Positions 1 through 5,927 of a stretch of 6,392 nt of DNA are shown piece by piece. The stretch lies in assembly GCA_005885115.1 (NCBI GenBank), contig VAXX01000181.1, positions 1-6,392 of the forward strand, written 5' to 3'. The notes beneath the pieces are model-generated. The model did not search any database and was not told the DNA's origin. It worked only from the letters and a program-made list of their open reading frames with translations. Both the position numbers and the translations under genes were made by a program. Each line of letters begins with the position of its first letter. The stretch's first letter is position 1. Origin of the DNA: Actinomycetota bacterium (GTDB lineage: Bacteria; Actinomycetota; Actinomycetes; Mycobacteriales; Micromonosporaceae).

Positions 1-90
1 ACGTTAAGAGCCCTTGGCTATTGCCCGGCTCGCCATTCGGCGCTCCCTCGAACGGATATGTCGCCATCGTCCACTCGTGCGCTCGACGCC

Positions 91-107
91 TGGCGCCAAT
101 TGCGCAA
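91..107. repeat. Cluster of short overlapping palindromes
   Basis: Within 17 bases there are three perfect palindromes: TGGCGCCA (91-98), CAATTG (97-102) and TTGCGCAA (100-107). They could be an operator for a dimeric regulator in the leader of the sugar transferase gene, but palindromes of 6-8 bases also occur by chance and no matching copy is seen elsewhere in the leader. No specific regulator can be named. Confidence 0.2.
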
Positions 108-494
108 AGTGCTGAAGCCCTTACCGTGCTTGCGTTCCCGCACCGCTCAGCGGTTGAATGACGCGAAAGGGCTCCCTCGTACCATTGACCCGGCTTTTCC
201 CGACCGTCGACAGTTACCCAATTGCCGAATGGCACCGGTCCGACGACCTCGCCGGTTAACTTCCCGTTAATGCCCTGGCCATACCGGGGAATTGGCCGAA
301 CGGGCCTGTCCACTTTGTTCGTCGCATAGCCGACTCGGCGGCAAATCCGGCCGACAAAGGGATGGCGGAGCGCGCTCGGATTCCGCAGTCTCGGCATGGC
401 GCTTTTTGGGGGCCCGGACTGTGCGCCCCGTCCTGTCCATGCAACGAGTGGATGCGCCGCGTCCTGGCAGCGCAGCCATTCCGTACGGAACCGT

Positions 495-500
495 GGAAGG
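495..500 (+). promoter_or_regulatory. Ribosome binding site that sets the sugar transferase start
   Basis: GGAAGG lies seven bases upstream of the GTG at 508. The open frame extends further upstream, with possible starts at 292 (TTG) and 439 (ATG), but neither has a purine-rich site at the right distance, and the extra residues are unlike the family. This site therefore supports GTG 508 as the start codon. Confidence 0.6.
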
Positions 501-507
501 CGGATCG

Positions 508-2001
508 GTGTACGCAACGAAGGTCGAGCCCACGACCGGCACCTCCGAAGTCTCGTACCACATCCCGCTCAGCGACCCCGCACTCCCGCCGCGACCCGAC
601 GAACCCTGGTGGTCGCACTGGCGCGGCCGCTACGTCGCCACCCTCTACCTGCTGGACCTCGTCGTCGGCCTGGGTTCCGCGGTCGCCGCCCTGAGCCTGC
701 GGTTCGGCCCGGATCCGACCGAGCCGAACCACGCCTACATCTGGATCACCTTCGGGCTGCCGTTCGCCTGGATCGCGACCCTGTCGCTCAACCGCGCGTA
801 CGAGGCCCGGCACCTGCTGGTCGGCACCGACGAGTACGCCCGGGTGTTCCGCTCCGGGCTCGCCCTGACCGCGGCCCTGGCCCTGATCTCCTTCGCGGTC
901 AACCTCCGGCTCGCCCGCGGGTACCTGCTGATCGCCATGCCCTTGATGACGCTGGCCGGGATCGCCGTCCGGTACGTCTTCCGGCAGCGGCTGCACCGGG
1001 CCTGGGCGCGCGGCCACCGCCTGCAGCGGGTGGTCCTGGTCGGTCCGCGCCAGGCCGTCATCGACGTGACCCGCCGGCTGCGCCGCGAGCGGCGCCACGG
1101 CCTCGGCGTCGTGGGGGCCTGCCTGCCCCACCCGACGGACAGGCTGACCGGGCTCCCGCCGGTGCTGGGGACGTTCCACGACGTCGGCCGGGCGGTGGCG
1201 GAGGTCGGCGCCGACGCGGTGATCGTCCTGTCCTGTCCGGAGATCGACGGGGTGGCCCTGCGCCGGATGGCGTGGCAGTTGGAGCGCGACGACATCGACC
1301 TGATCGTGGCGAGCACCCTGGTGGACGTGGCCGGCGACCGGACCACGATCCGGCCGGTGGACGGCCTGCCGCTGCTGCACGTCGAGCACCCCCGCCTGCG
1401 CGGCGGGCGGCGGCTGGTCAAGAACGTCTTCGACTGGGTGGTCGCGGCCGTGCTGCTCATCCTGCTGTCGCCGGTCCTGCTGGTCATCGCGGCACTGGTA
1501 CGCCTGACACCCGGGCCGGCGATCTTCCGGCAGGAGCGGGTCGGCCGCGGCGGCAAACCGTTCCAGATCTACAAGTTCCGCACGATGTACGTCGACGCCG
1601 AGGCCCGCCTCGCCGAACTGCGCGACCTCAACGAGACCGACGGCGAGCTGTTCAAGATGCGCCAGGACCCCCGGGTCACCCCACACGGCCGCTGGCTACG
1701 GCGGCTGTCGCTGGACGAGCTGCCGCAGTTGGTCAACGTGCTCAAGGGGGACATGTCGCTGGTCGGGCCCCGGCCGCCGCTGGCCCGGGAGGTGGCCAAC
1801 TACCCGTCGGACATGCGCCGGCGGCTGGTCGTCAAGCCGGGTCTGACCGGACTGTGGCAGGTGTCCGGGCGCTCGGACCTGTCGTGGGAGGAGTCCATCC
1901 GGCTGGACCTGTCGTACGTGGAGAACTGGTCCCTGGCCATGGACCTGGCCATCCTCACCCGTACCCTCACGGCGGTGGTACGCAGCTCCGGCGCGTACTG
2001 A
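508..2001 (+). CDS. Polyprenyl-phosphate sugar-1-phosphate transferase (initiating exopolysaccharide/glycan enzyme)
   Basis: This 497-residue membrane protein belongs to the bacterial sugar transferase family (WbaP/WcaJ/PglC relatives). These enzymes move a sugar-1-phosphate from a nucleotide sugar to undecaprenyl phosphate at the inner face of the membrane, the first step of lipid-linked glycan assembly. The N-terminal part has hydrophobic segments at about 43-65, 77-93, 115-133 and 137-155, followed by a Rossmann-like CoA_binding_3 type domain (about 172-290). The catalytic domain starts with a hydrophobic re-entrant helix (about 308-332) and carries RQERVGRGGKPF, the KFRTM motif (356-360), the Asp403-Glu404 pair in SLDELPQ that matches the PglC catalytic dyad, SLVGPRPP (417-424) and KPGLTGLWQVSGRS (443-456). 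All key motifs are intact and the length is normal for the full-length type. The start is GTG 508, based on the GGAAGG site. It is transcribed alone and converges on the amino-sugar operon. The sugar it transfers cannot be predicted; glucose, galactose or an N-acetylated amino sugar made by the neighbours are all possible. Confidence 0.93.
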   Translation: MYATKVEPTTGTSEVSYHIPLSDPALPPRPDEPWWSHWRGRYVATLYLLDLVVGLGSAVAALSLRFGPDPTEPNHAYIWITFGLPFAWIATLSLNRAYEARHLLVGTDEYARVFRSGLALTAALALISFAVNLRLARGYLLIAMPLMTLAGIAVRYVFRQRLHRAWARGHRLQRVVLVGPRQAVIDVTRRLRRERRHGLGVVGACLPHPTDRLTGLPPVLGTFHDVGRAVAEVGADAVIVLSCPEIDGVALRRMAWQLERDDIDLIVASTLVDVAGDRTTIRPVDGLPLLHVEHPRLRGGRRLVKNVFDWVVAAVLLILLSPVLLVIAALVRLTPGPAIFRQERVGRGGKPFQIYKFRTMYVDAEARLAELRDLNETDGELFKMRQDPRVTPHGRWLRRLSLDELPQLVNVLKGDMSLVGPRPPLAREVANYPSDMRRRLVVKPGLTGLWQVSGRSDLSWEESIRLDLSYVENWSLAMDLAILTRTLTAVVRSSGAY

Positions 2002-2023
2002 CCGACGCTCACCGAACGAGCGG

Positions 2024-2057
2024 GGAAGCGCCGGGGCTCAGATGCCCCGGCGCTTCC
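2024..2057. terminator. Bidirectional hairpin terminator between convergent genes
   Basis: A perfect 14-bp stem pairs 2024-2037 (GGAAGCGCCGGGGC) with 2044-2057, around a 6-base loop TCAGAT. It follows the sugar transferase stop by 22 bases and overlaps the 3' end of the minus-strand glycosyltransferase gene, whose TGA stop (2040-2038) lies inside the loop. Neither side has a run of T, as is common for actinobacterial hairpin terminators. Its position lets it stop transcription from both directions. Confidence 0.75.
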
Positions 2058-3014
2058 AGGTCCGCCACCACAGCCACTCCCGGCCCTTGTGCACGAGTGC
2101 GGACAGCACCAGCGGCTGCAGGTAGGGCATCGCGGCGGGACCGATCGACCGGCGTACCCGCAGCCCCCGGTACTCGGGCAGCGAGCGGTAGTCCGGCCAG
2201 CAGTCCCGGGCGAAGTCGACCAGCTCGTCGACGGGTACCCGGTCGGTGCGCCCGCGATCGTAGGCCCGGGCGGCCCGGCGCAGCGCCCGCCGGGCGATGG
2301 TCCGGTGGAACACCCGGTCCAGCTCGTCCCGGTCCGGCAGGATGTCCCCCCAGCGGGCGAGCACCGCCTCGTACGCGGCCCGGCCCTCCCGGAGGTTGTC
2401 AAGCTGGCCGCCAAAGTCCTGTACCGACATGTTCTGCCCGTGCAGCCGGTAGTACGCCTGGTCCACCCCGCGCACGTACCCGACGTCGGCGTGTACCGCC
2501 AGCCGCATCCACATCTCGATGTCGCCGGTGGCCGGCAGTCCCGGGTCGTACCCGCCGACCTTGCGCTGCAACGCGGTCCGGACGACCACCTCAGGCGAGG
2601 TGATGCAGCCGTGCGCCTCCCGGAAGCGCCGCGCCAGCCACCAGTGCCCCGGCCACACGGTGTGCCCGCGCAGCCGGGTACGGGCCGGCGGCGGCGGTCC
2701 GGGGTGCTGGAAGTGCACCGGATGGCCGTAGCAGAAGCCGACTTCGGGATGCGCGTCGAGCAGTCCCGCCGCCCGGGTCAGTGCGCCCGGAGTGAGCCGG
2801 TCGTCCGCCGACAGCAGCACGCTGTAGTCGCCGTCGGCCCATGGTCCGCGGCGGCCAGCGCCCGGGCCTGCTCCGCGGAGTCGTCCGGGGAGGCATCGTC
2901 GATGATGAGTACCCGCACGTCCACGCCCGGCTGGTGGTCCAGCACGCTGGCGACGCACTCGGCGAGGTAGTGCCCGTACCTGTAGCACGGGATGACCACA
3001 CTGACCGAGCTCAC
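2038..3014 (-). pseudogene. Family 2 glycosyltransferase, broken by an internal deletion and frameshift
   Basis: Two frames together make a GT-A family 2 glycosyltransferase, which would transfer a sugar from a nucleotide donor to a growing glycan on the cytoplasmic face. Codons 1-57 from GTG 3014 give VSVVIPCYRYGHYLAECVASVL and the nucleotide-binding IIDDASPDDS segment. The frame then runs on into 21 unrelated residues and stops at 2778 (78 residues in all). From the TGG at 2841 another frame gives WADGDYSVLLSADDRLTPG, with the SADD metal-binding type motif, then GDIEMWMRLA and a family-like C-terminus to the stop at 2040-2038 (267 codons). In relatives I know, about 20-25 residues, including an N-x-GHIATYNEGL-like helix, lie between these halves; no frame here encodes them. 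The lost length must be 3n+1 bases. The start overlaps the preceding aminotransferase stop as GTGA and has a GGGGG site (3020-3024) five bases upstream. As written the gene should be non-functional; an assembly collapse is the main alternative. Confidence 0.85.
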
Positions 3015-4108
3015 GCGATCCCCCGCGCGAGTACTTCCACGACACGCTCCTGCTGCTCGGCACGGATCTGCGGGAACAGCGGGAGGGACAGGATCCGCTG
3101 GGCGGCCGCCTCGGCGTGCGGGAAGTCTCCCGGCCGGTATCCCAGGCCGGCGAAGGCCGGCGTCAGGTGTACCGGTACGGGGTAGTGGATGCCCGCGCCG
3201 ATCCCGGCCCGGTTCAGCGTGGCGAGCACCTCGTCGCGCCGGGCCGGTACCTGGATCACGTACAGGTGCCAGACGGGCTCGTTGCCGGGCAGCACCGCCG
3301 GTCGTACCACGTCCAGCGAACCCAGCAGCGCGTCGTACCGGGCCGTGGCGGCCCGGCGGGCGGCGTTGCCGGCGGCCAGCCGGGCCAGCTTGGCCCGCAG
3401 GACCACCGCCTGCAGCCCGTCGAGCCGGCTGTTGCAGCCGATGACCTGGTGCTCGTACTTGGCGAGCCCGCCGTGGTTGGCCAGCATCCGTACCGTCGTG
3501 GCGACCTCGGGGTCGGTGCTCAGGACGGCACCGGCGTCCCCGTACGCGCCGAGGTTCTTGCCCGGGTAGAAGCTCGTCGCGGCGATGCCCCAGCTTCCGG
3601 CGCCCCGCCCGTGCCGGGTGGCGCCCTGGCACTGCGCGGCGTCCTCGACGACGGTGACCGGCGTCCCGGCGAGCGCTTCGGTCAGCCGCTCCACCGGGGC
3701 GAGCTGCCCGTACAGGTGCACCGGTACGACCGCCCGGGTGGCCGGGGTCACCGCGGCCAGGGCGGCGTCCACGTCGATCAGGTACGTCGCGGGGTCCATG
3801 TCCACCAGGACGACGCGGGCGCCCACCCGGGCGACCGCCTCGGCCGTCGCGATGAACGTGTTGGCCGGCAGGATCACCTCGTCGCCGGCGCGTACCCCGG
3901 CGGCCCGCAGCGCCAGCTCCAGCGCATCGGTGCCGTTGGCCACGCCGACGCAGTGCGCGACGCCGGAGAACGCGGCGAACTCCCGCTCGAAGGCGGCCAC
4001 CTCGTCGCCGCCGATGAAGGCGGTGTTGGCCAGGATCCGTTTGAACCCCAGCTCGATCTCCTCGGCCACCTCGACGTGGGCTGCTTGCAGATCGACCAGG
4101 GGGATCAT
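3011..4108 (-). CDS. DegT/DnrJ/EryC1/StrS-type nucleotide-sugar aminotransferase (YPGKNLGA subtype)
   Basis: This 365-residue PLP enzyme moves an amino group, usually from glutamate, to a keto group on a nucleotide-linked sugar in the cytoplasm. Visible family features are MIPLVDLQ at the N-terminus, GVANGTDALELAL (54-66), GDEVILPANTFIAT (75-88), the Asp156 of VVEDAAQ that contacts the PLP ring nitrogen, and Lys184 in SFYPGKNLGAYGDAGA, which forms the Schiff base. The YPGKNLGA form is typical of the 3-aminotransferases FdtB, QdtB, DesV and TylB, which act on dTDP-3-keto-deoxysugars, so a 3-amino sugar is a reasonable guess, not a proof. The frame is open upstream to 4192, but ATG 4108 is chosen because the conserved N-terminus begins there and it has a GAGGAG site. 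It overlaps the acyltransferase stop as ATGA and the broken glycosyltransferase start as GTGA. Length and motifs are intact. Confidence 0.92.
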   Translation of the reverse strand: MIPLVDLQAAHVEVAEEIELGFKRILANTAFIGGDEVAAFEREFAAFSGVAHCVGVANGTDALELALRAAGVRAGDEVILPANTFIATAEAVARVGARVVLVDMDPATYLIDVDAALAAVTPATRAVVPVHLYGQLAPVERLTEALAGTPVTVVEDAAQCQGATRHGRGAGSWGIAATSFYPGKNLGAYGDAGAVLSTDPEVATTVRMLANHGGLAKYEHQVIGCNSRLDGLQAVVLRAKLARLAAGNAARRAATARYDALLGSLDVVRPAVLPGNEPVWHLYVIQVPARRDEVLATLNRAGIGAGIHYPVPVHLTPAFAGLGYRPGDFPHAEAAAQRILSLPLFPQIRAEQQERVVEVLARGIA

Positions 4109-4803
4109 CGGGCCGCGCTCCTCAGGGGCAGGCCGGCGGCGCCGGCTGACAGGGTGGTGGCGCCGAGGCGGCGGGCCGGGTTGCCGGCCCACACCTCATG
4201 CGGGGGTACGTCGTGCAGGGTGACCGCGCCCATGCCGAGCAACGCTCCGGCGCCGACGGTGACCGACTCCCGGACGAGCGCTCCGGCGCCCAGGTACGCG
4301 CCCTGACCGATACGTACCCCGCCGCCCAGGCGTACCCCGGCGCCGACGGTCACGCAGTCCTCGACCACGTCGTCGTGGGTGAACACGGCGTGCGGCATCA
4401 CGGCCACGTGCGCCCCGATCGACACGTCCGCGGTGAGTACGACCTGGGCCAGCAGGACCGTGCCCGGCCCGACCAGGCAGCCGAGTCCGACCTGTGCGGC
4501 CGGGTGCACGATGGTGGCGTACCGGTCGGCGGACAGGCCCAGCCGCTCCACCACCCGGGCGCGGGACAGGTGGTCCCGCGGGTTGCCGACGCACACCACG
4601 ACCGACGCCCGGGACCATTCGTCCACAGTGGACAGTGGCCCGAGTACCCGGGCGGGCCCGTACCGCCGGCCGGCCTTCGCCGGGTCGTCGTCCAGGAAGC
4701 CGCGCAGGCGCCACGTCGGGGACACGTCGTTGAGCGCGACGACCGCGGCCGCGGTCTCCCGCGCGAACCCGCCCGCGCCCACGATGATCAGGTCGCGGGT
4801 CAC
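4105..4803 (-). CDS. NeuD/PglD-family sugar O/N-acyltransferase
   Basis: This 232-residue protein has the two-part build of the NeuD/PglD family. Residues 1 to about 95 form a small Rossmann-like domain with the nucleotide-sugar binding motif LIIVGAGGFARE (5-16), FLDDDP (36-41) and VVVCVGNP (68-75). From about 99 a left-handed beta-helix of hexapeptide repeats follows (for example GLGCLVGPGTVL, ADVSIGAHV, VTVGAGVRLGGGVRIGQGAYLGAGALV), ending in the usual AGNPARRLG. His143, in VFTHDDVVED, sits where the catalytic base of PglD is expected. Family members acetylate an amino or hydroxyl group of a nucleotide sugar or sialic acid with acetyl-CoA. Its place between two sugar aminotransferases suggests that it acetylates the amino group one of them makes. 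The last 18 residues or so run past the usual end and look unstructured. Start GTG 4803 overlaps the upstream aminotransferase stop as GTGA; the ribosome binding site is weak, so coupling probably matters. Confidence 0.88.
   Translation of the reverse strand: MTRDLIIVGAGGFARETAAAVVALNDVSPTWRLRGFLDDDPAKAGRRYGPARVLGPLSTVDEWSRASVVVCVGNPRDHLSRARVVERLGLSADRYATIVHPAAQVGLGCLVGPGTVLLAQVVLTADVSIGAHVAVMPHAVFTHDDVVEDCVTVGAGVRLGGGVRIGQGAYLGAGALVRESVTVGAGALLGMGAVTLHDVPPHEVWAGNPARRLGATTLSAGAAGLPLRSAAR
4118..4123 (-). promoter_or_regulatory. Ribosome binding site for the YPGKNLGA-type aminotransferase
   Basis: GAGGAG on the minus strand lies nine bases before ATG 4108, inside the end of the acyltransferase gene. 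It is the best Shine-Dalgarno match among the minus-strand genes and supports the internal ATG over upstream in-frame starts as far as 4192. Confidence 0.6.
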
Positions 4804-5927
4804 CGGACCGCCAGCTTGTGCAGGGCCTCGGCCACCCGGTCCTGGTCGGCCTCGGTCAGCTCGTGGAACAGCGGCAGGATCAGCGAGTCCCGGGTCAGCC
4901 GCTCGGTCACCGGCAGGTCCCCGTGCGCGGTGCCGGCGTACGCCGGTTCGAGGTGGGCGGCCATGATGCCCCGCCGCGCGGAGATGCCCGCCTCGGCCAG
5001 CAGCGCCAGGACCTCGTTGCGCGGGCGGCCGTACCGCTCGTCCAGCAGTACCCAGAACGACTGGAAGTTCGCCGTACCGTAGGCCGGGTCGCGTACCGGG
5101 GTGAGCCCGTCGAGGTCGGCCAGCAGGGCCCGGTACCGGGCGGCGAGCTCGCGCCGCCGGGCCACCATCGCGTCCAGCCGGCCGAGCTGTACCAGCCCGA
5201 TCGCCGCCTGTACGTCGGTCATCCGGTAGTTGAACCCGGTCTCCAGGTAGCTCTCCAGCACCGGCTGGGTACTGGCGTGCCGCGCCGCCGCCGATACGTT
5301 CATCCCGTGCTCGCGCAGCCGGCGCAGCCGTACGGCGAGGTCGGGGTCATCGACGGTGAGCGCGCCGCCCTCCCCGGTGGTGAGCACCTTGCGCGGATGG
5401 AACGACCACGCCGCGATCCGCGCGCCGGCCCCTACCGGGCGGCCGTGGGCGGTGCTGCCGGCGGCACACGCCGCGTCCTCCACCAGCGCGATCCCCCAGT
5501 CCTGGCAGGCCGCGCGCAGCGCCGCGACGTCGAAGGGCACGCCGCCCTGGTGCACCGCGATCACCGCCCGCGTGCGCGGGGTCCGGACCGCGTCCACCGT
5601 GGCCACCGTCAGGTTGCCGGTCGCCAGCTCCACATCGGCGAAGACCGGCGTCGCGCCGACGTACCGTGCGGCGTTCGCGGTGGCGATGAAGGACAGCGAT
5701 GGTACGACCACCTCGTCGCCCGGTCCGACGCCGAGCACCACGAGAGCGAGGTGCAACGCGGTGGTACAGGAACTGACCGCGACCCCTTCGGCGGCGCCCA
5801 CCCGGTGGGCGAACGCCTGCTCGAACTCGGCCACCCGGGGTCCCTGCGCGACCCAGCCCGAGCGGACCGCGTCCGCCGCCGCCCGGGCCTCCTCCTCGCC
5901 CAGGTACGGGCGCATCACCGGGATCAC
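4800..5927 (-). CDS. DegT/DnrJ/EryC1/StrS-type nucleotide-sugar aminotransferase (SFHxxK/TTGEGG subtype)
   Basis: A second PLP-dependent sugar aminotransferase, 375 residues. It begins VIPVMRPYLGEEE, followed by SGWVAQGPRVAEFE (23-36), VSSCTTALHLAL (51-62), GDEVVVPSLSFIATANA (70-86), the PLP-contacting Asp151 in LVEDAACAAGS and the Schiff-base Lys180 in WSFHPRKVLTTGEGGAL. The SFHxxK...TTGEGG form resembles PseC, PglE and perosamine synthetase enzymes, which aminate C4 of nucleotide 4-keto-6-deoxy sugars, so a 4-amino sugar is a reasonable but unproven product. It is clearly a different subtype from the downstream aminotransferase, so the two are unlikely to be a recent duplication. The frame is open to 5960, but GTG 5927 is preferred: the conserved N-terminus starts there, it overlaps the upstream stop as GTGA, and GGAA lies nine bases upstream. 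ATG 5915 is a possible later start. Confidence 0.92.
   Translation of the reverse strand: MIPVMRPYLGEEEARAAADAVRSGWVAQGPRVAEFEQAFAHRVGAAEGVAVSSCTTALHLALVVLGVGPGDEVVVPSLSFIATANAARYVGATPVFADVELATGNLTVATVDAVRTPRTRAVIAVHQGGVPFDVAALRAACQDWGIALVEDAACAAGSTAHGRPVGAGARIAAWSFHPRKVLTTGEGGALTVDDPDLAVRLRRLREHGMNVSAAARHASTQPVLESYLETGFNYRMTDVQAAIGLVQLGRLDAMVARRRELAARYRALLADLDGLTPVRDPAYGTANFQSFWVLLDERYGRPRNEVLALLAEAGISARRGIMAAHLEPAYAGTAHGDLPVTERLTRDSLILPLFHELTEADQDRVAEALHKLAVR

Larger units (their letters stand above)
1..507. other. Long non-coding leader / intergenic region
   Basis: No convincing gene is visible here. The stretch is less GC-rich than the rest of the window, with several TTAA and AATT runs, and the open frames that cross it translate into low-complexity Arg/Pro/Ser-rich peptides without recognisable motifs. 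It lies immediately upstream of the sugar transferase gene and probably holds that gene's promoter and a long 5' untranslated region. I see short palindromes at 91-107, a separated inverted repeat (32-41 with 224-233), repeated GTTAA words (3-7, 255-259, 266-270) and a TTGACC word at 185-190, but no -35/-10 pair with good spacing and no riboswitch that I recognise. What lies to the left of base 1 is unknown, so a divergent gene could share this region. Confidence 0.6.

Noticed and set aside
185..217. Promoter with TTGACC (185-190) as -35 box
   Set aside because: No convincing -10 hexamer is found 16-19 bases downstream; the nearest candidate (212-217) is too far and a poor match.
58..270. Possible 70-codon gene in the leader
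   Set aside because: There is no clear ribosome binding site, no coding-like third-position GC bias, and the peptide is an Arg/Pro-rich sequence without motifs.
256..1686. Long minus-strand open frame (476 codons) opposite the sugar transferase
   Set aside because: It is antisense to a clearly conserved gene, rich in Gln, Arg, Gly and Pro, without domains. Long shadow frames are expected in high-GC DNA.
396..2603. Long plus-strand open frame (735 codons) crossing the sugar transferase and the convergent glycosyltransferase
   Set aside because: It is a Pro/Arg/Ala-rich out-of-frame shadow of real genes on both strands and crosses the terminator hairpin.
2778..3014. Programmed frameshift joining the two glycosyltransferase halves
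   Set aside because: There is no slippery run at the joint, and a simple -1 shift would still leave out the conserved segment of about 20-25 residues.
2038..3063. An intact 341-codon glycosyltransferase starting at 3063
   Set aside because: The first 70 or so residues of that frame are Arg/Gly/Pro-rich nonsense lying over the true GT2 N-terminus in another frame, so it is only the 3' part of the broken gene.
3116..4306. Plus-strand open frame (396 codons) opposite the aminotransferase and acyltransferase
   Set aside because: It is the antisense shadow of two well-recognised minus-strand genes, without domain features of its own.
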